Shown piece by piece: positions 1 to 7,273 of a stretch of 10,010 bases of DNA. The DNA comes from Thiotrichaceae bacterium. Lineage in GTDB: Bacteria > Pseudomonadota > Gammaproteobacteria > Thiotrichales > Thiotrichaceae. How positions within the stretch are numbered: the stretch's first letter is position 1; each line of letters starts with the position of its first letter. The stretch is taken from contig JALVDG010000251.1 of assembly GCA_027009095.1 (NCBI GenBank), positions 1 through 10,010 on the forward strand, read 5' to 3'. The notes under the pieces are model-generated. The model was not told the origin of the DNA. It did not search any database and saw only the letters and a program-made list of their open reading frames with translations. The translations under genes and the position numbers were made by a program.

Positions 1-63
1 ACGGAGTGAGTTTTTTCACTGCCCATTCTCTCGGGTAAAGCGTAGGAGGAAGCGGTTAGCTGG

Positions 64-112
64 GTCGCCTTTTCTTTGCTTACTTTCTTTTGGCGACGCA
101 AAAGAAAGTAAG
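64..112. repeat. Structured palindromic intergenic repeat
   Basis: A perfect 14-bp inverted repeat (CTTACTTTCTTTTG at 79-92, CAAAAGAAAGTAAG at 99-112) surrounds a 6-base loop. An overlapping alternative pairing exists between GTCGCC at 64-69 and GGCGAC at 92-97, so two mutually exclusive hairpins are possible. Palindromes of the AAAGAAAGTAAG type are common between genes in many gammaproteobacteria, so I read this as one copy of a dispersed repeat; that is from memory of the pattern, not from a search. It lies past the 3' end of the last minus-strand gene, where it could also affect transcript ends. Confidence 0.6.
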
Positions 113-167
113 TCGTAGCCCTGTGACGGAATAGAGCAAAAGAACCTAAATTTAAAAAGGGCTACGA
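113..167. repeat. 10-bp inverted repeat, 35-base spacer
   Basis: TCGTAGCCCT at 113-122 is matched by AGGGCTACGA at 158-167, perfectly over 10 bp. It abuts the palindrome ending at 112 and may be part of the same element. On the minus strand, which carries the upstream gene, there is a T-rich run inside the loop rather than after the stem, so this is not a standard intrinsic terminator. The remaining bases of 1-212 show only a weak hairpin (AGTGA/TCACT near 5-20) and no coding signal. Confidence 0.5.
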
Positions 168-212
168 AAACCTTCACTGATATTCTAAAGAGTGACTGTG
201 TAACATCAGCTC

Positions 213-656
213 CTAACTAGTTTTCAGTCTTACCTTTAAATATCTATATTCATCCCGACTGACCATGCTTTTTTCTATTAAGACGGTGTATTGTTTATTG
301 TTAGGTGAGTTGAAATTCAATAATAAAAGATACTGACTAACAAAACTACTTGGTTGCAGGGTTACATTTATCGTTTTATTTTTAGAGTTTACTAATGCCC
401 ACTCACCTGAAGTATTAATTTTAAGATTTATAATAGACTTACTTAAGCTATACGATACATGCCAAAGATAATAGTAAAGATAGGATATAAACAAACTTAA
501 GATAGTGATAAACAGTATATAAAGGGGAAGTTGAGTAGCTGTAATAAAGATAATAGCTACAAATAGATGCAGCAAGGCAAGAGCTATCGCAATTTTGTTA
601 TTAGGTTTAAATGAAATATCAAGTGCTTGGCTAAAGTTGTTATTTAATATTTTCAA
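213..656 (-). CDS. YgfX-like small membrane protein
   Basis: A 147-residue protein with two adjacent hydrophobic helices (about 22-40 and 43-63), a Trp at 86 in a short beta-rich soluble part, and a basic C-terminal end (SRDEYRYLKVRLKTS, 133-147). This layout and the final R-x-L-(R/K)-V-R-L ending resemble the YgfX (CptA) family, inner-membrane proteins of about 135 residues. In E. coli these are encoded beside sdhE and were reported to interact with FtsZ and MreB. No sdhE partner is visible here; the upstream neighbour is tatD, 144 bp away. The start is weak: the reading frame runs open back to 728 without an ATG, and the first usable codon is a TTG at 656 with no Shine-Dalgarno. The family call is by architecture and is tentative; the exact start is uncertain. 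Confidence 0.6.
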   Translation of the reverse strand: MKILNNNFSQALDISFKPNNKIAIALALLHLFVAIIFITATQLPLYILFITILSLFISYLYYYLWHVSYSLSKSIINLKINTSGEWALVNSKNKTINVTLQPSSFVSQYLLLLNFNSPNNKQYTVLIEKSMVSRDEYRYLKVRLKTS

Positions 657-708
657 ATTTATTAATACTTGTAACTGTTCAGATTGAGCTCTGTTTTGTT
701 TGAGTTTA

Positions 709-733
709 AGGCAAAAAGACGGAGTTTATCCGT
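709..733 (-). terminator. Possible weak intrinsic terminator after tatD
   Basis: On the minus strand a short stem (ACGGA, loop TAAAC, TCCGT; 719-733) is followed at once by CTTTTTG. The stem is only 5 bp, so termination would be inefficient. It lies about 70 bases past the tatD stop and before the YgfX-like gene, where a partial transcript end would make sense. Confidence 0.35.
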
Positions 734-740
734 ATAAATG

Positions 741-777
741 AGCACTTTTAACGCAGAAATCGGCAAAAGAAAGTGCT
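741..777. repeat. 8-bp inverted repeat in tatD-ygfX gap
   Basis: AGCACTTT at 741-748 and AAAGTGCT at 770-777 are perfect complements with a 21-base loop. It sits between the tatD stop and the small ACGGA/TCCGT stem-loop, so the gap 657-800 can form two successive hairpins. No ORF with a credible start is present in this gap. Confidence 0.4.
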
Positions 778-800
778 AACTGAGTAGTTACTAAATAAGC

Positions 801-1583
801 TCAAGTTATATTGAATAACCGCTCGAAGTTTTCACTACTTATTTTTGCAATATGCTCATAGCTATCACCGCGTAAATCTGCAATTTTTTCCGCAACATAT
901 TTAACATAAGCAGGTTGGTTTGATTTTCCTCTCTTAGGTACAGGGGCTAACCAAGGGGAATCTGTTTCAATAAGAATTCTGTCTTCGGGAACTTGCTGTG
1001 CAACAAATTGAAGCTCTTTAGCACTATTAAAGGTAACAATACCTGAGAAAGAAATATAGAAATTCAAATCTAATGATTTTTGAGCCATTTCCCAGTCTTC
1101 TGCAAAACAATGCATCACACCACCCACACTACTTGCCTTTTCTTCGCTAAGAATTTTTAGAGTATCTTCCTTTGCTGATCGTGTATGTATGATAAGTGGT
1201 TTCTTTGTTTCTTTAGCAGCATGAATATGAATACGAAACCGATCACGCTGCCACTCCATATCTTTATCATCATCGCTAATACGAAAATAATCTAAACCTG
1301 TTTCACCAATTGCGATGACACGATCACTTTTAGCTAAATGTATAAGATCATCAACTGTTGGCTCTTTCACGCCCTCACTGGTTGGATGAACACCTACAGA
1401 ACAATAAATATGTGGATATTTTTGAGCAATTTGATGTACGTCATCAAATCGTTCTAAGTCGATACAGACACACAATAAACGACTAACATCTGCTTCTGTC
1501 GCGGATGAAATTATATTATCGAAATTATTATCAAATAAATCTAATTTGATTTTATCAAGATGACAATGAGAGTCCGTTAACAT
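801..1583 (-). CDS. tatD: TatD/YcfH family metal-dependent hydrolase
   Basis: A 260-residue TIM-barrel metallohydrolase of the TatD superfamily, close in length to E. coli YcfH (265). The family is described as cytosolic, divalent-metal-dependent DNases. The metal and active-site signatures are all present: HCH at 6-8, GVHP at 64-67, ETGLDYF from 94, IHTR with His133, HCFAE with His158, and ETDSPWLAP with Asp208. The position after holB and pilZ is the usual place for the ycfH-type paralogue, so the cellular gene is more exactly ycfH-like than the tat-operon tatD. The start ATG at 1583 places DSHCHLD right at the N-terminus, as in the family. A 74-base gap separates it from pilZ and holds a possible promoter. 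The molecular role in the cell is not settled for this paralogue. Confidence 0.93.
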   Translation of the reverse strand: MLTDSHCHLDKIKLDLFDNNFDNIISSATEADVSRLLCVCIDLERFDDVHQIAQKYPHIYCSVGVHPTSEGVKEPTVDDLIHLAKSDRVIAIGETGLDYFRISDDDKDMEWQRDRFRIHIHAAKETKKPLIIHTRSAKEDTLKILSEEKASSVGGVMHCFAEDWEMAQKSLDLNFYISFSGIVTFNSAKELQFVAQQVPEDRILIETDSPWLAPVPKRGKSNQPAYVKYVAEKIADLRGDSYEHIAKISSENFERLFNIT

Positions 1584-1611
1584 ATATGCTACTCATTTAT
1601 AAAAAGTCTGA

Positions 1612-1639
1612 ATTATACCTCGAAGAGGCAACTCAACAA
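1612..1639 (-). promoter_or_regulatory. Candidate tatD promoter
   Basis: On the minus strand a perfect TATAAT (1612-1617) is preceded, 16 bases upstream, by a poor -35 (TTGTTG, 1634-1639). Transcription would start near 1605, giving a leader of roughly 20 bases before the tatD ATG. A short CCTC-TTC-GAGG hairpin falls within the spacer. The perfect -10 in the only sizeable gap of the downstream operon is the main support; AT-rich DNA yields such matches by chance. Confidence 0.35.
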
Positions 1640-1657
1640 GTTTCTTCTAATGATATC

Positions 1658-1996
1658 TTAATAGAGGTGATTTAAAGCAGGTTTGTTTGCTAAATCACCG
1701 AGTATAGATTCAACCGCTAATTTAATTTTTAACTTGGTTGGACCAAAAAAGACGATACCAATCCCCTGTTGACTATTTGCGCCACTTTTAGATGAAATCC
1801 ATGCTACTTTTCCTGGAATTGCAATTTTTTTATTAAGATAGGCAATATTCGTCACCACAATGACCTCATCACCAAAGTTAAAATCTTTTTCGGTAGGTAC
1901 AAATAGTCCACCACCTTTTAAAAAAGGCATATAACTTGCGTGTAGAGAGGTTTTATTACTGATAATGAGTTCTAAAACGTTACGTTGTTGATCCAT
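1658..1996 (-). CDS. pilZ: PilZ-domain type IV pilus assembly protein
   Basis: A 112-residue single-domain PilZ protein, similar in length and motifs to Pseudomonas aeruginosa PilZ (118 residues), which is also encoded next to holB. Recognisable blocks are YMPF (22-25), GGGLFVPT (28-35), GKVAWISSKS (62-71) and QGIGIVFF (77-84). The RxxxR motif needed for c-di-GMP binding by canonical PilZ domains is absent, as in the Pseudomonas founder protein, which works instead through contacts with the pilus ATPase PilB and the FimX system. No pil structural gene is in the window. It follows holB by 18 bases. The 15 bases before the ATG are nearly pure A/T with no Shine-Dalgarno, so translation may depend on coupling to holB. 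Confidence 0.9.
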   Translation of the reverse strand: MDQQRNVLELIISNKTSLHASYMPFLKGGGLFVPTEKDFNFGDEVIVVTNIAYLNKKIAIPGKVAWISSKSGANSQQGIGIVFFGPTKLKIKLAVESILGDLANKPALNHLY

Positions 1997-2014
1997 GTGA
2001 TTTTTTATTATTAG

Positions 2015-2956
2015 CTATAATTTAGACCAAGAAAGTAGCATATTTTCGAGAAATAATTGAGCATTTAGCGATGTATGGGCTATCGCTTTAAGCTTTATTA
2101 GCTCGTCATGCAAAATCCATAATTTATTAATTGGGTAAGTCCTGTTTATTCTAAGGCTGGGTTTAATAGACTGACTTGAAAAACTCTGTCTAATGAGCTG
2201 TTGTACCCAAGTAATTTGCCAGTCTAATAATATTTGTTTTGATAAGGATTGCCATTTTTTTGAAACCTCTATTATTGTTTTATTTTTCTCTAAAACATCG
2301 GATAAGTCATTGGCAAATTCTTGTCTGTTTTCAAACTGGCTGCTTTCATCTAGGGATAATGCGGCTATAGGTCGCCCCCCTGCCATTTCAAGCAAATCAC
2401 TAGGGGTATGTTTTGTCGTTTGCTGAGAGAGCCATTTGAGTGACTGTTTTTTAGTAGGGGTAGCTAAGTGAATCTGTTGGCAACGACTTTTAATAGTTGC
2501 TAATAGACTTGATGGCTGTGATGTTAGCAGGATAATAACTGTATTTTCTACGGGTTCTTCCAGAGATTTTAATAAACTATTTGCTGCATTTATATTTAAG
2601 GTTTCCGCAGGACTAATAAAAACAACTCGATAAGCTTTATAGCTTCTACTTTTATGTAAAAAGCTATTTAGACTTCTAATTTGATCAACAACTATTTGTG
2701 TTTTATCAGGGGCAAGAATAATGTCTTGATAATCGGGGTGAGCACCTGCTTGATGAGTTTTACAACTTTTACATTGACCACAGGCATGAAGGTCTTCACA
2801 AGGTGATTCGCAAAGTAAACTATTAACTAAGGTCGTCACAAAAGTATGTTTTCCTGTGCCACTTTGACCAGAAATTAATAATGCATGAGCTAAGTGATTG
2901 CTACTACGCGTCGCTACTAATTGATCCCATGCGGGTTGATGCCATGAATAAATCAT
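2015..2956 (-). CDS. holB: DNA polymerase III subunit delta-prime
   Basis: A 313-residue AAA+ clamp-loader subunit (E. coli HolB is 334). It acts in the replisome with delta and tau/gamma to open and load the beta clamp. Visible features are the N-terminal WHQPAWDQL, a Walker A-type loop GQSGTGKH (30-37), zinc-site cysteines 49/53, 59, 62 and 65, the stretch AANSLLKSLEEP (124-135), and the SRC motif (157-159) whose Arg serves as the trans-acting finger. E. coli delta-prime lacks a working P-loop, whereas this one keeps the GxxGxGK pattern, as do several other bacteria. The C-terminal part is more divergent. The ATG begins on the base after the tmk stop, with no clear Shine-Dalgarno, so the two are probably translationally coupled. 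Confidence 0.93.
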   Translation of the reverse strand: MIYSWHQPAWDQLVATRSSNHLAHALLISGQSGTGKHTFVTTLVNSLLCESPCEDLHACGQCKSCKTHQAGAHPDYQDIILAPDKTQIVVDQIRSLNSFLHKSRSYKAYRVVFISPAETLNINAANSLLKSLEEPVENTVIILLTSQPSSLLATIKSRCQQIHLATPTKKQSLKWLSQQTTKHTPSDLLEMAGGRPIAALSLDESSQFENRQEFANDLSDVLEKNKTIIEVSKKWQSLSKQILLDWQITWVQQLIRQSFSSQSIKPSLRINRTYPINKLWILHDELIKLKAIAHTSLNAQLFLENMLLSWSKL

Positions 2957-3601
2957 TTAAATTAAAGTATTTGCTTGCTGTGTATTGATTATATCACTTA
3001 ATACATCGGCTACTTGCTGCTGAACTTGAGGTAAATCAGCTTGGGCATTGATAATTCTATAGCGATCAGAATGCTGCTTTGCCATTTCAAGGTATTTCGC
3101 TCTAATTCTATTGAAAAAATCAATACTCTCTTGTTCGATACGGTCAGTCTCCCCTCTGCTTCTTACTCTGCTTAAGCCCGTTTGTGCATCGAGATCAAAC
3201 AAGAAGGTATAGTCAGGTCGGCAATCTCCTTGCACCCATGTTTCAAGTGTCGCAATACGACTAACATCAATACCTCTACCACCACCTTGATAGGCATAAC
3301 TTGCATCGGTAAAGCGGTCACATAGTACCCATTTTCCTTGCGCTAATGCAGGGAGTATTTTGCTTTGTAAATGCTCTGCTCTCGCGGCAAACATCAATAA
3401 AAGTTCAGTGTCGTGATGCATTGCAGGAAGTTCTTTAGACAAAAGCACTTCACGAATAGCCTCACTCACCTTTGTGCCACCTGGTTCGCGTGTTAATACT
3501 ATTGGCTTTCCTGCCTTTTCTAAGGCTTTTGCCACAAATTCAATATTAGTTGTCTTGCCACCACCTTCAACCCCTTCGAAAGTGATAAATATTCCCGACA
3601 T
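2957..3601 (-). CDS. tmk: Thymidylate kinase
   Basis: A 214-residue dTMP kinase making dTDP for DNA synthesis in the cytosol; E. coli TMK is 213. Motifs in order are the P-loop GVEGGGKT (10-17), TREPGGT (37-43), CDRFTDAS with the DR pair at 95-96, SYAYQGGGRG (101-110), and a LID region around 145-157 (RVRSRGETDRIEQ). Arginines in the LID combined with a glycine-rich P-loop lacking Arg mark the type II (E. coli-like) enzyme. The start overlaps the mltG stop by one base (TAATG), and AGGGTGA inside the end of mltG is a good ribosome site, so it is clearly cotranscribed and coupled. Confidence 0.96.
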   Translation of the reverse strand: MSGIFITFEGVEGGGKTTNIEFVAKALEKAGKPIVLTREPGGTKVSEAIREVLLSKELPAMHHDTELLLMFAARAEHLQSKILPALAQGKWVLCDRFTDASYAYQGGGRGIDVSRIATLETWVQGDCRPDYTFLFDLDAQTGLSRVRSRGETDRIEQESIDFFNRIRAKYLEMAKQHSDRYRIINAQADLPQVQQQVADVLSDIINTQQANTLI

Positions 3602-4641
3602 TATTTATCACCCTGATATCGTTTAGCATTACCTTTTAGTTGATAGCGAATAACTGCCTTTTTATGCTCTGAATATGTTTTTGAAAAATGAGAGGTACCA
3701 TCTCCTCTGGCAACAAAATAAAGCGCATCGGACTGTGCAGGGTGTAATACCGCCTTAATATCTTCTGCGCTCGGAGTAGTAATAGGCGTGGGTGTTAAAC
3801 CAGTTCGGGTATAGGTGTTATAAGGATTATCTTTTTTTAAATCGCGCTTACGAATATTGCCATCAAATGCATCACCTAGACCATAAATAATCGTAGGATC
3901 AGTCTGTAACATCATACCTTTTTCTAAACGGTTTAAAAAAACACGTGCAATCATAGGACGCTCACTTGATTGTCCTGTTTCTTTTTCTACTATTGAGGCA
4001 AGAATCAAGGCATCATAAGGCGTTTTTATTTTAGGATGTACTTCTCGATTTTCCCATTCTTTTTTCAAATACTTTATCATCGCTTTATGACTACGCTTCA
4101 AAAACTGTAAATCCGTTGTATTGCGTGGATAGCTATATGTATCGGGGAAAAACCAACCTTCTGGATGATTATATTTATCTCCTTCTACTGTTCCCATTAA
4201 GCTCATTATATTACGATAATCATCATCACTTAGTGTTTGTACAAGATTAGTATCAGCTTTAATTACTTTTATTATTTCTTTGAAAGTATTCCCTTCAATT
4301 ATTTTTGTTTGATATTGTATTGTTGCGCCCTGAGTGAAGTGTTTTAAAACATCCTCAGGTGTCATACCTTTTTTTAGAGAAAACTCCCCTGCTTTAATTT
4401 TAGTATCTTGTCCTAAGATTTTTGCTAAAGCGACGAAAGCAAGTGCAGGCTCAAATATTCCTTGTTTTTCTAGATTTTTTGCTACTGTGCGAATACTACT
4501 GCCTTTCTTAATTTCAAAGCTTGCTATATCCGCCTGTACTTGCTGTGTTTTATACTTGTTATAAAAGTTATTTCCTACGACACCTAAGACGAATATTGCT
4601 ATTATCAAAAGCAGAAATAACCATTTTATTACTTTCATCAT
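3601..4641 (-). CDS. mltG: Endolytic murein transglycosylase MltG
   Basis: A 346-residue inner-membrane lytic transglycosylase (E. coli YceG/MltG is 340) that cleaves nascent glycan strands and so sets their length. There is one N-terminal membrane helix (about 5-23) following a short basic segment, a periplasmic LysM-like region (about 40-105, with KKGSSIRTVA and AGEFSLKKGMT), then the YceG catalytic domain. The catalytic Glu is Glu219 in ASIVEKET (215-222), matching E. coli Glu218. Other conserved blocks are EGWFFPDTY (161-169), LQTDPTIIYG (245-254) and GLTPTPI (281-287). The start has a tandem ATGATG; the first is taken, with AGAG about ten bases upstream. It lies 19 bases after pabC, the standard order. 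Confidence 0.95.
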   Translation of the reverse strand: MMKVIKWLFLLLIIAIFVLGVVGNNFYNKYKTQQVQADIASFEIKKGSSIRTVAKNLEKQGIFEPALAFVALAKILGQDTKIKAGEFSLKKGMTPEDVLKHFTQGATIQYQTKIIEGNTFKEIIKVIKADTNLVQTLSDDDYRNIMSLMGTVEGDKYNHPEGWFFPDTYSYPRNTTDLQFLKRSHKAMIKYLKKEWENREVHPKIKTPYDALILASIVEKETGQSSERPMIARVFLNRLEKGMMLQTDPTIIYGLGDAFDGNIRKRDLKKDNPYNTYTRTGLTPTPITTPSAEDIKAVLHPAQSDALYFVARGDGTSHFSKTYSEHKKAVIRYQLKGNAKRYQGDK

Positions 4642-4660
4642 TGATTGTTCTCTAAAATTT

Positions 4661-5509
4661 TTAAGATGATAAAGGGAGATGTGTTTCTAATTTATAGATA
4701 TTATTTTGTAAAAATTTGATGACATCCGATGAAAAGGTATTTTCTTTATAATCAAAGGCTTTATTGTTTAATTGTGCTACAGGCCATAAACCAATAACAG
4801 AATTACTAAAGAAGAGTCCATCTGCTGACTCCACGTCATCAATAGAAACTTCTCTTTCGATTAAGTCAATATTCTTTTTATCCAGCAAAGAGATTATATA
4901 AGCACGCATAATGCCCTTTATGCCACATTGATCAAGTAGCGGTGTGATAATTTTTTGATGAGAAATCAAGAACAAATTACTCATCGTTCCTTCAATGACA
5001 TTTCCCTCAATATCACAAACAATACCTTCTTGAAACTTATCTGATAATTCACTACGAGCTAAAACTTGCTCCAACCTATTTAAGTGTTTGAATCCTGAAA
5101 GTTGAGGGTTGTGTGCTAAACGAGTATCACAAAATTGAACACTAATACCATGACGACGATAGGCGTGAATACCTTGGGGAACATTATGCAGGCTGAGCAA
5201 GCGCGTGGGAAATGACAAGCCTTGTGAAGAATAACCACGCCCACCAGAGCCACGAGTAATGATTATCTTTAAAATAGAATGCCCTACGTCTTTCGTAAAA
5301 TAAGCAATTTCTTCACGCAACAAAGCTTCGTCTAAGCCTTGTAAGTTTAACGCTTTACATCCCCATTTTAATCGCTCTAAATGTTTATCTAATAATATGG
5401 GACAAGAAAAAGAGATAGGTATTGTCTCCCAAACACCATCACCATATTGTAAACCGCGATCCGACACGGCTAATGAATCTGTTAGCTGTCCATTAACCAA
5501 TGTTGTCAT
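4661..5509 (-). CDS. pabC: Aminodeoxychorismate lyase
   Basis: A 282-residue fold-type IV PLP enzyme that splits 4-amino-4-deoxychorismate to p-aminobenzoate and pyruvate for folate synthesis; E. coli PabC is 269. Signatures are the N-terminal DRGLQYGDGVWETI (17-30), the PLP lysine Lys141 in GFKHLNRLEQVLAR (139-152), EGTMSNLF (173-180) with the conserved Glu173, and GIKGIMR (196-202). The family also includes branched-chain and D-amino acid aminotransferases; the position between fabF and mltG and the motif set favour PabC. It begins 12 bases after the fabF stop with only a poor ribosome site, consistent with coupling to fabF. Confidence 0.93.
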   Translation of the reverse strand: MTTLVNGQLTDSLAVSDRGLQYGDGVWETIPISFSCPILLDKHLERLKWGCKALNLQGLDEALLREEIAYFTKDVGHSILKIIITRGSGGRGYSSQGLSFPTRLLSLHNVPQGIHAYRRHGISVQFCDTRLAHNPQLSGFKHLNRLEQVLARSELSDKFQEGIVCDIEGNVIEGTMSNLFLISHQKIITPLLDQCGIKGIMRAYIISLLDKKNIDLIEREVSIDDVESADGLFFSNSVIGLWPVAQLNNKAFDYKENTFSSDVIKFLQNNIYKLETHLPLSS

Positions 5510-5521
5510 TCTACGAATTGC

Positions 5522-6781
5522 TTAGATTTTTTTGAAAACAAGTGTTCCGTTTGTTCCGCCAAAGCCAAATGAGTTACTCATTGCTACATCTATTTTTGTC
5601 TCACGCGCAATATTTGGCACATAGTCAAGATCACAAGCAGGATCGGGGGTTGTTAGGTTAATAGTAGGAGGAATAATTTGATCACGAATGGCTAAAATAC
5701 TAAAGATTGCTTCAATACCACCTGCTGCACCCAATAGGTGACCTGTCATTGATTTAGTGGAGCTAACCGCAACAGAACTCGCATGATTACCCATTGCACG
5801 TTTTACTGCCTGGGTTTCCGCAACATCTCCCGCAGGTGTTGATGTACCATGTGCGTTGATATAGTCAACATCTTCAGCATTTAAGCCAGCATCTTTTAGT
5901 GCATGCGCCATACAACGCGCTGCACCTTCGCCATCTTTAGAAGGAGAGGTCATATGGAAAGCATCACTACTCATACCAAAGCCGGCTAACTCACAGTATA
6001 TATCTGCACCACGAGCTTTTGCTGATTCATACTCTTCAAGAAGAATAATCCCAGCACCATCTCCAAGAACAAAACCATCACGGTCTTTATCCCATGGACG
6101 ACTCGCTTCTTCTGGATCGTCATTATTCGTTGATAAGGCTCTCGCAGCAGCAAAACCACCAATTCCAAGTGGAGTTGATCCCATCTCAGCACCACCTGCT
6201 AGCATAATATCTGCATCACCATATTGGATCATACGCATCGCATCACCAATACTGTGTGTTGCTGTCGCACAGGCAGAAACAGGCGACATATTATGCCCTT
6301 TTAGACCGTGCATAATGGATAGGTTACCTGCCACCATATTAACGATACTGCCAGGCACAAAAAAAGGTGAAATCTTGCGAGGACCACCATCTAAATAAGC
6401 TTGATAATTTTTCTCTATCGTACCTAAACCACCTATTCCAGAACCAACAATCGTGCCAATACGCTCAGCATTTTCCTCAGTTACTACGATGCCAGAATCG
6501 GCAAGAGCATCTGTACCTGCGCCAATACCATAGAAAATAAAAGGATCCATACGACGCTGGTCTTTGCGTTTTACATAAGCATCGACATCAAAATCTTTGA
6601 CATTACCTGCAATCTTTACCGTAAAGTCACTGGTATCAAACAGATCTCGGCTGATTACATTGATACCACTTTTCCCTTCAACAATATTTTTCCATGCTGT
6701 ATCTATTTTAGAACCAACAGGAGAGACAATTCCTAAACCAGTAACAACAACGCGACGTTTTGACACAATATTATTTTCCAT
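5522..6781 (-). CDS. fabF: Beta-ketoacyl-ACP synthase II
   Basis: A 419-residue thiolase-fold condensing enzyme that elongates acyl-ACP with malonyl-ACP, acting as a cytosolic dimer. The active-site Cys171 lies in SACATATHS, with His311 (NAHGTSTP), Lys343 (STKSMTGH) and His348; GFGGTNG is at 406-412. These match E. coli FabF Cys163, His303, Lys335 and His340 with a constant offset of 8. Start choice is uncertain. The ATG at 6781 has no Shine-Dalgarno and sits five bases after a stable hairpin. A GTG at 6766 (codon 6) would begin [10 protein letters not shown], exactly the E. coli N-terminus, and has a weak GGAA nine bases upstream. With the GTG the protein is 414 residues. It heads the tightly packed fabF-to-pilZ run. 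Confidence 0.97.
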   Translation of the reverse strand: MENNIVSKRRVVVTGLGIVSPVGSKIDTAWKNIVEGKSGINVISRDLFDTSDFTVKIAGNVKDFDVDAYVKRKDQRRMDPFIFYGIGAGTDALADSGIVVTEENAERIGTIVGSGIGGLGTIEKNYQAYLDGGPRKISPFFVPGSIVNMVAGNLSIMHGLKGHNMSPVSACATATHSIGDAMRMIQYGDADIMLAGGAEMGSTPLGIGGFAAARALSTNNDDPEEASRPWDKDRDGFVLGDGAGIILLEEYESAKARGADIYCELAGFGMSSDAFHMTSPSKDGEGAARCMAHALKDAGLNAEDVDYINAHGTSTPAGDVAETQAVKRAMGNHASSVAVSSTKSMTGHLLGAAGGIEAIFSILAIRDQIIPPTINLTTPDPACDLDYVPNIARETKIDVAMSNSFGFGGTNGTLVFKKI

Positions 6782-6786
6782 ATAGC

Positions 6787-6826
6787 AGATTTATCAGGAA
6801 AAAATTTATCCTTTCCTGATAAATCT
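6787..6826 (-). promoter_or_regulatory. Hairpin in fabF leader
   Basis: A perfect 15-bp inverted repeat (AGATTTATCAGGAAA at 6787-6801, its complement at 6812-6826) with a 10-base loop. On the transcript the stem ends five bases before the fabF ATG. The only strong ribosome-site-like bases nearby (AGGAAAGGA, 6809-6817) are in the upstream arm and loop, so folding would affect their access. It has no U-tract after it, so it is not an intrinsic terminator; a role in mRNA stability, processing or translation control is inference. Confidence 0.6.
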
Positions 6827-6837
6827 ATATTAATACT

Positions 6838-6875
6838 TAAAAAATAAAACCGTAGCTTTACAAAAGCTACGGTTT
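6838..6875 (-). terminator. Intrinsic terminator after acpP
   Basis: On the minus strand a perfect 13-bp stem (AAACCGTAGCTTT and its complement; 6847-6859 with 6863-6875) closes a three-base loop. It is followed by a T-rich run (GTTTTATTTTTTAAG) reading down to about 6838. It lies about 20 bases past the acpP stop. The GC-containing stem, tiny loop and U-tract make this the best terminator in the window. It would make acpP the end of an abundant short transcript, with fabF and later genes served by readthrough or an unseen promoter. Confidence 0.85.
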
Positions 6876-6896
6876 AAAAATTTAAACGACTAACAT

Positions 6897-7133
6897 TTAT
6901 ACGCTATGATTCTCAACGTAGTCAATCGCTAACTGTACTGTTGTAATTTTTTCAGCTTCCTCATCTGGAATTTCAGTTCCAAACTCTTCTTCTAAAGCCA
7001 TCACTAACTCAACGGTATCTAGTGAATCCGCGCCTAAATCATCAATAAATGATGCTTCATTCGTTACCTCGCTTTCTTCTACGCCTAACTGCTCAATAAC
7101 AACATTCTTAACGCGTGTTTCGATATCACTCAT
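6897..7133 (-). CDS. acpP: Acyl carrier protein
   Basis: A 78-residue, highly acidic ACP, the same length as E. coli AcpP counted with its initiator Met. The phosphopantetheine attachment serine is Ser37 in [18 protein letters not shown], and the helix II acidic residues that dock with Fab enzymes are kept. A strong ribosome site (AAGGA) lies about ten bases before the ATG, in contrast with its neighbours, fitting the very high expression usual for ACP. It is isolated from both neighbours by 140- and 115-base gaps, with a terminator after it and a candidate promoter before it. Confidence 0.98.
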   Translation of the reverse strand: MSDIETRVKNVVIEQLGVEESEVTNEASFIDDLGADSLDTVELVMALEEEFGTEIPDEEAEKITTVQLAIDYVENHSV

Positions 7134-7221
7134 GATATTTATTTCCTTCTTTTAAAAAATTCTATTGATTTCCAGCGGTGCATTGTAATAAAAATACTTT
7201 CATGATGCACTCACTTTAGTG

Positions 7222-7250
7222 TTAATCCTTAAAAGAGCCTATTATGTCAA
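7222..7250 (-). promoter_or_regulatory. Candidate acpP promoter
   Basis: A perfect -35 hexamer TTGACA on the minus strand (7245-7250) stands 17 bases from GATTAA (7222-7227), a poor -10. It would give a leader of about 80 bases. The -35 overlaps a 7-bp inverted repeat, CTATTAT/ATAATAG (7239-7245 with 7254-7260). A separate acpP promoter is known in E. coli, and the acpP terminator here argues for one, but the weak -10 keeps this tentative. Another small inverted repeat, GTGCAT/ATGCAC (7178-7210), lies within the leader. Confidence 0.3.
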
Positions 7251-7273
7251 TCAATAATAGACATTCCTAAAAA

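Noticed and set aside
1..212. CRISPR-like array or mobile gene at the left edge
   Set aside because: Only inverted repeats are present, with no regularly spaced direct repeats and no coding frame.
5986..6195. 69-residue minus-strand ORF inside fabF, and plus-strand ORFs inside holB, mltG, fabF, fabG and fabD
   Set aside because: All are alternative-frame shadows of well-recognised genes, with no ribosome sites or family resemblance.
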